Assembly: GCF_009389715.1 (NCBI RefSeq)
Contig: NW_024067666.1
Coordinates: forward strand, 1,033,001-1,097,000
DNA length: 64,000 bases
Direction of reading: 5' to 3'
DNA from: Phoenix dactylifera
Taxonomy: Eukaryota; Streptophyta; Magnoliopsida; Arecales; Arecaceae
Position numbers and translations under genes: made by a program. Of this stretch, positions 54,253-64,000 are shown one piece after another. A model generated the notes under the pieces. The model had not been told where the DNA came from, searched no databases, and saw nothing but the letters and a program-made list of their open reading frames with translations. Every line of letters starts with the position of its first letter. Position 1 is the first letter of the stretch.

Positions 54253-55691
54253 CTTTCGGTGGCGAGAACCCGAGGGTACGCGGAGCCGGTATTTATTATT
54301 CCTGGAATTATAAATCGCCTTTGATCACACAGCCGCGACTCATCTACGCCGTCCAACTGATGGACTTAAGGTGATGTTACCAATCACCCGAGCCGACCCA
54401 GCCTAGACCCGACCTGTTGGGTTCGCGGGTCGGGTACGGGTGAGCTGACCCGACCCACCAGCAAGTCCGGCCGGGTCAGGTCAAGATTTGGACATAGAGG
54501 AAAATGTAGAAAGAAACTGATTATTTTCAGAAATATATAAGTATAGTTTTAGAAATAAAATATGAGCCACAGATTTCGGTATTGTATTTTTGAAAACAAA
54601 TTTGAGTTGTGATCTAAATATAAATAGTTTTTACTTGTGCAATTAGCAGTTCAAAACAATCAAAATGGATTATTATATATTCATGTCATAAAAAGCCAAG
54701 GACTAAATGTGCTTGACCGCCAAACAAACCAGCAAGTCAATTAGAGCCATGCGTGCTGATATTGGGTCAAATTTGAGTTAGGTAGATCCCTTCAGGTGAA
54801 ATATGGCTTCCAACCCTAATTATTTGGGTTCGATGGGCCATAATATGCAGGTATTATAAAATAGATTTTAATTAAATTTGATTAGAGGGAGAAAAAATTA
54901 GTAAGCTTTATATATGGTCTATAGTTGTGATCCTATTAACTAAAAGAAAATGACATAAACTGGTATATATTCAAAAGAGGATTTAATTTTTACTGGTTAT
55001 TTGAAAGATGCATTGGAATGGCATAAAATAGAAAATAAAAAAGAGAGGAATGCTCGTTCCTGAAGTAATCATAGGCCCCAAGCCGCATCACCTCCAATTC
55101 AGGCTATGGGTCTTGTGCTCCTTTTTCTCTGCAGTAAATCTTTCACCAAGGTTTGTATTTCTTCCTAGCTACGACTTGTTATTTTCTAATTTTTTTTAGA
55201 TGTATTCATACTAGAATTATATGCCTCAGTGTATGTGTATATATATATATATATATCCTCCAAAGAGTCTCCATCTCTTTCTTTACCACATGTCTAGGTT
55301 CCTTATTTTACGCATTATCCTTTAACATCCGACTATTATGTCAGGTTCCACTTCACATATATCTGTCATGAGCATAACACAGCATAGTCAAATGAACATG
55401 TTGCTCTCATATGAATTTAGATAGTTATGCACTGTAACAAGAGGCCCCCCTAAACAGTTCTCTTCATGCACACATGAGGCAACAGCACATAAATAGACTT
55501 GAGAAAATGGGGAAAGTATATGAGATTAATTGTTAATAAAAAAGAACAGCACAAAGCTGTTATTAATTCATTGAACACTTCCTACACTACCTTCACACAA
55601 CTGATTAAATAAAATGAAGCTAAACAGTACGTGGAACTGAAACACATCAGATGAGATTAATAAACAGTTAGAGTAAGGCTTCATATTCTCC
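54253..55691. other. Intergenic stretch between RPS29 and the unknown membrane gene
   Basis: The left end is the RPS29 promoter. GACCCGACC/GGGTCGGGT words at 54370-54480 resemble the repeat at 45660-46140. The rest is AT-rich with a (TA)n at 55232-55256. No gene is supported. Confidence 0.5.
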
Positions 55692-58375
55692 TCATGGAGA
55701 TCTAATTTGATTCCTTATCCTGCTTGATCGCCTAACTGGAGTCATAGCCTCTTCTTCATCTCTAGATCCCTATGTACACATAAAAAAAACGCAGTTTAAA
55801 GTCAGTATCATTTTTTTTGAAGTACAGTAAAAGCAAGCACATTGCATCTCAGCCATAAAACAAGAAGAAAATAATAATCTCTTACCTTCTTAGCAGAGAG
55901 TTTCTCATAAGTGGTGAAACTTCCATAAGAGGAGGATGATACCGCAGAATCCCTCCTCAGCTTTCTCTCGTTGCTCAGATTCTCTTCCTCGTTGGCTCTC
56001 TTTGTCCTGCCCCGGCCAGAGAATGAGCTGTTGCACAGACTAGTGCTCACTTCTGAAGGACCAGAGTCACCAACCATCTCAACATCCACTGGAGATTGAT
56101 AATAAGATCTTCTTTTATTGTTCTCACTGCTACCAGAAATTGATGTAGAGATCAATTTATTGGGTGGTGGAAGCTTCGCAAGCGTCGCCACTGTAGCAGT
56201 ATGCTTGTGCTTCATATGCAGAAAAACCAGGGATGCTGCCAGAACTGCAGCTGCTAAAAATACTCCCAATGCCAATGGCACTGAAAGCTCATATTCGGGT
56301 CCATAAATTGTAGAATCTTCTGATTTTGGGCTACTGGAGATTTGATGCTTACTGCCAACTACCGGGTGACCATCAAAATCAGCAGGCTTGGTTTGAGAAG
56401 GGAAACTGAAATCACCACCATCTTCTTCACTGTCTACTGTTCCAGTTTCAGTCACAAGATCATGAGAAAGGCAAACATCCACCTCAATATTCTTCTGATC
56501 TTCAATGCCTTGAATATTACCTCCTTGTGCCATATCTTTCGTAGCATCCCCTTCAACATTATCCACCTCAATATTCTTCTGATCTTCAATGCCTTGAATA
56601 TTACCTCCTTGTGCCATATCTTTCGTAGCATCCCCTTCAACATTATCCACCATCTCAAATTCCACAGCATTATTGTCTTCTTTCAGATCTTCCTGAAGCT
56701 CAGTAGTTTCAATCTTCTCCTCATCCAATTCCATGATATGTTCTCTCAAATCTTCAGATCGCTTTGTTTCCATCCTCGCTGTCTCATATTCAGCATCATT
56801 ATCCTGCGCAGCTCCTGAATCCTCCACTTCAATTTTTCTCTCTATTTCATGTCCTTCATGACTCTCTTCTCCCATACTTTTCTTAGGAGCTTGCTCCATC
56901 TCAGTTGTCCCAATAAACTGTTCATATTTTTCTAAACCTTCATCTATAACTAAGGCTGTTGTTAAGTTAGCTACATAAAGCAAACTAAATTCCTCTTCTT
57001 TCGGAAGAGAAGCCACAGTAGTATAATAAGAAAATGAATTAATTGACCATTTTCCCAAGCTCCTAGTTAGTTCTTGGAGATTCATACTAGAAGCAGTCAA
57101 GTGGTTTCTAAAAGGCAGAACCTCAAAAAACCATAATGCTGGGGCTTTCGATACGGAAGAAGCAGAAGTAGAAGATAAGATCGGAGAATCAGATGAGGGG
57201 ACAAGAAGGAATGGGATGAGCAGAACCAGAAGAAGGGCAATGAACTTAAATTTTACGAAAGAGCGAGATTTAGTATGTTTGCCATTTGAATCGGGTATGA
57301 ATTCAGTTTCAGAAACAAGGGTTGCATCAGTAGCTCTCATAACTTCCACCTCATTGGAAGAAGACACTTCCTCGGAATCCTTTTGCGAGTCAGAAGATTG
57401 TACTTCCTCAGTCCGACTGGAGGTGGCCTCACAGCTTTCAGAGGGAAAGCTATCCTCAAGTTGCTTCCCATCTCCTATATCAAGCAAATGACCTTCTTTG
57501 CTGAGGTAGTGCTCAATCCTATGGTTGGGTCTGTAACGAAGAAACTGAGGTCTTGGGGAGAGGTAATTGGTTTTGGGATCATAAGGAGGCAGGGATGGAT
57601 CGGCATCCAGGGGAGCGATAGCTGGTGAAGGAGAAAAGGAGGAAGCTATGACAGGCTGCAGGTTCTTGACTTCAAGGTCTACCTTCGTGGAGCCCGCGCC
57701 ATCCGAGACTTCCTGGAAACCGAAAGCCGTTTCAGATTTCGGCACGGAATCCTTCGAACCCAGTTCCTCGGATGGAACTTTGGAAAAATTTGCAGCATCA
57801 TGGTGGAGGGTATGAGGGGCACAACCCAGTTGAGGTTTCGAGACAACCTCCTCCATTGCAAGAGATTCATGTGGATCAGAAACTGAAGTAAGAGAAGACC
57901 TGACGACCTCGTTCCTCTCTGCGAGGATTCTCCTTTTCGGGGATGCAGCGATGGCCTTGGAAGTGGTAGAAATTGTCGGGGCCATGAAGTTCTTGACACC
58001 CTTCAAACAAGGCATTACAGGGGATCTCACCCTGGCTGTCTTTGAGCAGTTCAGGTCCCTTTCATTCTCCTTTTGCTCAAAGGAAGAACGCGGAGATGAA
58101 GGCACAGCCCCGGACTTGGATCCTGAATTCCTCTGAGGTACATCTATGAAGGGAAATCACAAATAAAATCAACGCCGGGAATTTTCGAAGGAAGGATACA
58201 AAGAAAATCTTCAAGAAGAGTAGTCTTTAAAGAAGTGCTCTTTACCTGAGGGATTCGAAGCTTTGAATGGATTAGAGTTTGTGCTCTTTCTGATGCTGCT
58301 GCCGCTGCTATCTGGGGTTTTGGGGTTGAGGTTTAGGGGCCTGGATGGATTAGGAGAGAGACATCTGGTTGCCAT
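55692..58375 (-). CDS. Plant protein of unknown function with two predicted membrane segments, 821 aa
   Basis: Exons on the - strand are 58246-58375, 55886-58143 and 55692-55769. The exon 1/2 junction was chosen because only the AG at 58145-58144 keeps frame (NPS-D-VPQ). Total is 821 codons plus TGA. Residues 1-~220 are Ser/Pro/Lys-rich and look disordered. A Pro/Tyr-rich motif SLPPYDPKTNYLSPRPQFLR sits at ~227-246 and resembles a motif I recall from uncharacterised plant membrane proteins. Hydrophobic segments lie at ~341-359 (FKFIALLLVLLIPFLLV) and ~666-686 (PLALGVFLAAAVLAASLVFL). Between them is a very acidic, Glu/Asp-rich region with an exact 28-residue duplication. The C-terminus ends in a basic tail with TPVRRSSRIRN. 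No enzyme motif is visible, so I assign no function. An ER or nuclear-envelope membrane place is a guess. Confidence 0.88.
56481..56648 (-). repeat. Exact 84-bp in-frame duplication inside the unknown membrane gene
   Basis: 56481-56564 and 56565-56648 are identical over all 84 bp and encode the same 28 residues twice (core NVEGDATKDMAQ). Confidence 0.97.
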
Positions 58376-58839
58376 GGCTGAAGTTGTCCCACCGGAATTG
58401 GAGATTTGCTGGCTTCTACTTTGAACTGGGGAGCGAAGGAGAGTTAATGGAAATAAATCACTGATGGGATGCGGAGAGGAAGGGCGTAGAAATGGAAAGC
58501 TATCGGGTGCAACGGCTAGTTTTTCTTTTCTTTTTTAAAACCATTGACCGTTGGGGCCTGGTTCTTGGGTTTAATTCAGCCGGATGAATCCGAACGTTAC
58601 TATTTGACCGTTGAGGTTGATCGTCGCACGGAAGCAACTGCATGGTGCCCGCAGAGTTGTTCTCGTACGGGAGTCCTTCCAAGTCCAATATATTACAAAA
58701 CACAATAATAATAATAATTTTTTTTAAGCCGGAAATATCATATCTTTTTAGCATAAATACATCTACAAAAATTAGAAAAAAAAAGTGACGAAAAAGGGTT
58801 AGAGTAGACTCGTAGTTTTCATAAAGCTAACCGTCGGAG
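58376..58839. promoter_or_regulatory. Promoter region of the unknown membrane gene
   Basis: This lies upstream of the - strand ATG at 58375. TTGACC/GGTCAA words (for example ATTGACCGTT near 58543 and TTTGACCGTT near 58603) are W-box-like. No TATA box is convincing. Confidence 0.35.
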
Positions 58840-60695
58840 TGCTATACAACAAATGAGACGACCCAATTAGCTGCGATGTTCGCCTCTTGGTAAGCATCAG
58901 TAACTTGAAAAGGCATACAGTCTCTCACGAGATCTCTGATGTTCTGTAGCAGCGGGTGCTCGTCTCATGCTCTCATGTAGCCCTGGATCCACCTGATTAT
59001 AGTAACTAAGTCACCTTCTAAATGGATGCGCTCAGACCCTAATTTGATTCGTGCATAAATGATCCCATCCCAAGCAGCTGTGAGCTTGGCTTTAGAAACA
59101 GAAATATCATAGAGTCGGCTCCTCTCTACTGCGATCAGTTTGGAGTCGACGTCCCTAATTACAAACCCAGCACCTCTTCAACCTTCCTCCTCAAGCACAC
59201 TCCCACAAAGTTTACCTTGAGAAAGCTCGAGGATGGAGGCTCCCAAGAGACGAGAATCGTCTGAGTCGCTCCAAGAGCTAAGTGGGGGCTCTAGATGCCG
59301 CTAGCTATCCCAGATCCTCCTTACAGCTTGATTTTGAGTAAACTCTTATGCTAAAATAATCTCCGTAGTAGCCACGGTCCTCAAACTTTACCTTTTTCCT
59401 TAAAAGGTTCTGGCATTCCTATCCAGCCATGTGTGATATGCAACATAGGCGGCAATGACACCCCAATATCCCATGATCGGTCTGTTGGTTGATCCATTCA
59501 AGTAATCAACAAAAGATGCAACCGAGGATGGAGACTACAAGAAACCCTAGTTGCCACCTACCACACTTAAGCTACTTTCAGACAACTGAACAGCACGTGC
59601 TCAATGACCTCCTCTTCCTTCTAGCACCAGTCACAAGTGGGGTGGAGACTCACACCCCATATGCTCAAAACTCCCCTCGTTGGGAGGCAACCCCACGCTA
59701 TCTTCTAAAGGAATAAAGCTATTCACGGGTGAACATAGAGCCTCCACAGCCAGCCGCTATCCAACGAATGAGGTGTTTCAACTTTGTACAGCTCCCCAAG
59801 ATAGCTAACTCTCACCCTAGATCTGCAAGTCGAGCTCCATGTCCTGTTGTAAGCTCCTCCCCTTCGAGGCATCGAAATAGCTAGGATCTGCTTCACTAAC
59901 TGATCCCCAAAAAGGCTCCAGACCCGTACAACATCCCATCTTCTTTCACATGGCCTAAATAGGTCGCACACTCTTAAGGCCCAAGCTCTCCACATCGACC
60001 ATGGTGGGCCATGATCGAATAGAAATATCCGACAGACAAGAATCGTTGACCACATTAATCGATTGGCCATCTCTAACTGTCCACCGGATTCGGGCCATCA
60101 CCTCTGGGGCACGAGAGAACATCTTTCACCAAATGAAAGAGCTGGGACGATCAACCTGGAAGTCAAACGCCAAGTCTGGTCTACATACTTGGCCCTCATC
60201 AGGAAGCTCCACAGGCTGTCCGGCTCAAGCAAGAATTGAGCAATATATTTGGCTGCCATCACCTCCTTCCTCGTTAACAGAGAGCACATACCCAGACCCC
60301 CAAGGTCTCGAAGCTGACAAACCACCTCCCAAGCGATAAGATGAAATCCCATCGTGCGCACCCCATATGAAGTTCTTGAATAACTGCTCCACCTTCACTA
60401 GTGCAGCCCTGGGCATAGCTATGTGAGTCAGCAGATAGGCCAGGACTGAGTCACTCTATCCATCATGGAGAGTGCTCTCACCTGCCACCCTTTCAGCCTA
60501 TGCCTTACTCGATCTCGCGGCACTCCGTTGTCCATAATCTCCTCCCAGTAATAGATACAGGTATCTCTAGTTGTGAACCTGCTCCTCCATACCTAGGATT
60601 TTCCAGTTGCCAATCTTGAGATGCTGCTTGGTCTTTGGACTGAAGAGGACATTGGATTTGGATAAATTGGCCAGCTGATCAGAAGCAATGCACGG
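58840..60695 (-). mobile_element. Decayed LINE fragment, RT C-terminal end to RNase H
   Basis: Read on the - strand, the copy runs from the RT thumb-like segment (ANLSKSNVLFSPKTKQHLK, near 60640) through FKNFIWGAHDG, GFHLIAWEVVCQ and LGGLGMCSLLTRKEVMAAKY to a decayed RNase H end. Many stops and frame shifts break it. It belongs to the same L1-type group but is older than the neighbour at 61587-63050. Confidence 0.8.
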
Positions 60696-61568
60696 CGATT
60701 CTTTTCTTTTTTATTTGGATAATAGCCCTTCAAAATTCTCCTGTATTTTTTGCTAAAAGTAAGAGCACCACGATTCTTTTCTTTTTTATTTTTTCCTTTG
60801 GCTATCAAGAACGCTGCTTTGTTCTAGCGTTGGCTGCCAAATTAGGGGTATAATTTGAGCTGAGCTTGATTGAACTTAGATATGATCCAGGTTGGTTTGA
60901 AAATAATTTTTAACTTGAATACTTGGATCAAACTTAATTTGTCTACTATTATTTTGAGCTCAATTCAAACTTAATTTTGAACGAGCTGAATATAAACTTA
61001 ATTGATTTGCTCGATAATCCTAACGAGCATAAGCAATTTAAGGATAAATCAAACAGTTAAGTTGAAACATAACTTGATTCAAGCTTGATTTAATTTTTTC
61101 CAAAGATAAACATAGTAAATTGACTAAAGCTTTAATCCAGCAATATACTTCCTACACATTATATAAAGGGATTAACTTCAGCATTTTTTTTTATTTTGAT
61201 AATTTTAAAGTAAATTAATACTTCACCGTCTAACTAAAAAGGGGTTAGAAAAAAAAAAGAATTATCCATTTCAGCCGGCTACCACTTCTAGAGATAAAGG
61301 TATAGATAAAGATCAACATGTTAAGAGATAAACAGATCCACTTTTAGCAGGTTATCAATTCTAGAGAGACTGAAATTTAGATTTCTAAAGAGATAAGGAG
61401 CAGAATAAAAACAAGAGAAAGTGAGAGCCAAACAATTTGGGAGGCAAACAAGTGTGGGTGCTGGGTGCAAATAGGCTTTTGAAGTTATATTTTTCAAAAG
61501 AGTTTAAATGTCTTCTCAAGGTATAAAAATATTCATAGATGTCAAAATTTTAATTCTAATTTTTGGTT
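60696..61568. other. AT-rich stretch without a gene
   Basis: CGATTCTTTTCTTTTTTATT occurs twice (60698 and 60772). No gene or RNA is supported. Confidence 0.5.
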
Positions 61569-61586
61569 CACTAGAAGTTCTTTATT

Positions 61587-63050
61587 TATTTATTTATTTA
61601 TTTATTTATTTGCTTTAACGGGTTCTTCATACAACGCGTGTACGAATACACCCAAGAAAATCAAAATACACAATCTCACGGAGTGCCAGTGGCATCTCCC
61701 TCTCTCTTATCCACAGGGCGTATCCTGAGTGGTGGGCCGTGTATGTAGCCACCCAGTCAGCCGCCCCATTGGCCTCTCTGAATACATGCTTGGCCTCAAA
61801 GGCCACACCATCCCTCACCATCATCCCAATGTCCCGGATCAGAGGGTGGTCTGTGCTCTCACCACTCGGTTCCCGCCGAATCCACCCAATAATTGTAGCC
61901 GAATCGCTCTCCAAGATGATCGAGCTGGCCCGCAACACTTACTGCATATGGCGAAGACCGGCCTAGCAGCTCGCAACTCCGCCTCTGGAACTGATATGTC
62001 GAACAACCGGCAACCGCCCGCTGTCACTACCCTGGAATGAGGGTCTCGTATAACAAAGCATGCCCCGCCTTGCGTACCTCCATCCAACACCGACCCGTCA
62101 AAGTTGACCTTAAGGAAGCTCGGAGGTGGGGGCTTTCCAGTAAAAAACACCGTCCGAGGAACTGCCTGAGCAGAGAAGGAACCTCAGGTGTTCCGAGCTA
62201 TCAAGGGTGTATCTGAAGGGATGGTGAGTCTAGACTCCATCGTCAGTGCTCGAGCAGACTCCGCAACAAACCTCGACGACATTCTGCGCTTGCCGAAGGT
62301 GCGAGCGTTCCTTGCCAGTCAGATCTGATGGGCTGTGCAAATCGCTCTGATGGCCTCCTGACATGTCCTGGGACTGGCCAACCACTGTCGTATCATCTAT
62401 AGGAAAAGTCGTCGCTCACGCCACGCCTCCTCCGGGACCCCTGTCTACTGCCATGTCGACCTCGCCCAAGTGCACTGGAATAGCATATGGTCCACAGACT
62501 CCTCTGCATCGCAAGCCCCGTACTCTGCAGGGATCCCCAAACCACGCCTACTCAGCACTGCTCTCGTCGGAAGGCAGTCCCACGTCACCTTCCATAAGGA
62601 AAGTGCTGCCCTCGGGTGGAGCCCAGACCTCTAAATCCAGGCGCAGTCCGATCCCCGCTCATGCTCTCGCTGGATAACCCGGGATAGATCACCCAGCCTG
62701 ACACTGGCCCTGCATGAGGTGCCCCAAACCCTGACGTCTGGCCTCTCACATCTTGGTACTGGAAGGGATCGGATCCTCTCAGCAAGATGTACCCCGAACA
62801 ATTGATGTAGTCTGGCCTAGTCCCACTCTGCCTTCCCTGGTGCTAGGAAGTCGCACATCCGGAGCCCCTCTGTCGCCTCAGTATCCACCATAGTCGGCCA
62901 GCATTTTAAAGGAAAAGCATCCACCCATGGATCACCAGTCACATCGATGCTCCGTCCATCGCCTATCAGCCACCTGGTGTTTGCCGACACAGTCGGCAAG
63001 TACCTCCCAATCTCGCGTCACATAAAGGAGATTCTGCGGCTACTCTGTGC
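61587..63050 (-). mobile_element. 5'-truncated LINE copy with perfect 18-bp target duplication
   Basis: CACTAGAAGTTCTTTATT stands at 61569-61586 and again at 63051-63068. Between them, on the - strand, is a LINE 3' end with zf-RVT and RNase H parts (LKVNFDGSVLDGGTQGGACF, ASSIILESDSATIIGWI, HVFREANGAADWVATYTAHH) and a tail of TTTA repeats (61583-61612 on the + strand). It is the same subfamily as the LINE at 1-4870. Its 5' end is truncated downstream of the RT core. Some frame breaks are present. Confidence 0.92.
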
Positions 63051-63068
63051 CACTAGAAGTTCTTTATT

Positions 63069-64000
63069 AACTAAGGAAATATAAACATTCTTCACCAACC
63101 AAAATATATTTATCTAGATATAATTTAGATAATTTAAATAAAATACTAAAACATTATAAGCATTTATTTGGTTAATTAATATCCTCAAACAAGTTTTATC
63201 GCAAGTATACCCCAATCTTAGCCTCAGAAAGTATAGATATGCGCTTGTCTTTCTCTTCCCTTAAACATGAGTGGTCATTGTTTGGAGCGAAAACAATGAA
63301 ATTGAGCAGAAGGGATAACTTAAAATTTTAAAATTATAATCAGCAATAAGTGGAGGCTATAATTGAGGGAATCAAACTTGGGGTAACGAATAAAAAATAA
63401 TGGTCCATTTCTTTTATTCAAAAAAAAACATATAGCTTATTGACATCTCACTTCCTCTCCTTAGTAATGAAATTAGCTGCCTTCCAGATTTGATAACCTA
63501 TGCGAAATACTTGTTGAGACCTGTAGAAAATGCTTTAATTTAGTAATTTTGAGATCAGGTTATCTCGTTAAATACTTTATGAATCTTTCTTCCTAAAAGA
63601 ATGTGAATGAATCTTACCAGAAAACAAAAGAATGTGAATGAAAAAGTACAACAGCCAAATGTTCCACTGCCTCAAAGCAATCAGAGGGAAGGAAACTTCA
63701 TCACAAGCCAGACAATCTGAAGACCAGAAGAGTCAAGGCAATGGCTCTACATTCACTGCATCGGTGCCACACAAAAGCTGCTTCTATAGTTTTACAGGAA
63801 TAGAGATCATTCTGAGATTATAGTAGCAGTTGCATAAGATGAATTTTACTGATATTGATCCAAAATGGAAAAAATCAATCCTCCAATACCTTCATCAAGG
63901 TGTTGGTATGATAAAGGTTCACCTGTAAATGAGTTGGAGGTGTTTAGACTTCTCATGTCAATGGAGGCATTTAGCAGCCATATATATGTCATTTCTATGT
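63069..64000. other. Intergenic stretch at the window end
   Basis: I see no gene, RNA or repeat that I can support here. Confidence 0.5.

Overview
The window is plant nuclear DNA. Its genes have spliced GT-AG introns and plant-type products (alpha-tubulin, plastid-type pyruvate kinase, ITPK, RPS29), and it carries many plant L1-type LINEs with an RNase H domain. Codon use and repeat style fit a monocot, and a palm is my guess, but the sequence alone does not prove the species. I found no CRISPR array, operon or phage-like system, and no clear undescribed multi-gene system. The genes are ordinary housekeeping and metabolic loci set among transposon debris.

Layout. 1-4870 is the 3' part of a nearly intact L1-type LINE on the + strand, running from the end of ORF1 through ORF2 to a 50-bp poly(A). 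6394-9870 is an alpha-tubulin gene with TATA box, 4 coding exons and 451 aa. 10215-11863 is a non-autonomous PIF/Harbinger-like element that carries a 137-bp tandem array. 12031-16085 is a 5'-truncated LINE on the - strand, split by a 3,044-bp solo LTR (12993-16036) with a 5-bp target duplication. 16090-18240 is LTR-like debris with a 32-bp tandem repeat. 19400-20527 is a decayed LINE, followed by a tRNA-Thr(AGU) gene at 20673-20746 on the - strand. 22098-22670 is a fragment of an amino-acid permease gene (pseudogene). 23404-24130 holds diverged tandem repeats.

25597-31019 (- strand) is a plastid-type pyruvate kinase gene with 7 exons and 572 aa. 32710-34860 holds two more LINE fragments, then a long (TA)n tract and more debris. 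35419-47628 (+) is an inositol-tetrakisphosphate 1-kinase gene with 10 coding exons and 316 aa. Its long introns hold an RTE-type LINE remnant, microsatellites, a fold-back MITE and short tandem repeats. 49735-50620 is a four-copy array of a ~222-bp repeat. 52440-54206 (-) is the 56-aa ribosomal protein RPS29 (uS14) gene. 55692-58375 (-) encodes an 821-aa plant protein of unknown function with two predicted membrane segments and an exact 84-bp in-frame duplication. 58840-60695 and 61587-63050 are two more LINE copies on the - strand, the second with a perfect 18-bp target duplication.

The five intact host genes are functionally independent: cytoskeleton, plastid glycolysis and fatty-acid precursor supply, inositol phosphate signalling, translation, and one unknown. 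All exon structures given were checked by reading-frame arithmetic, with no leftover bases at any junction.
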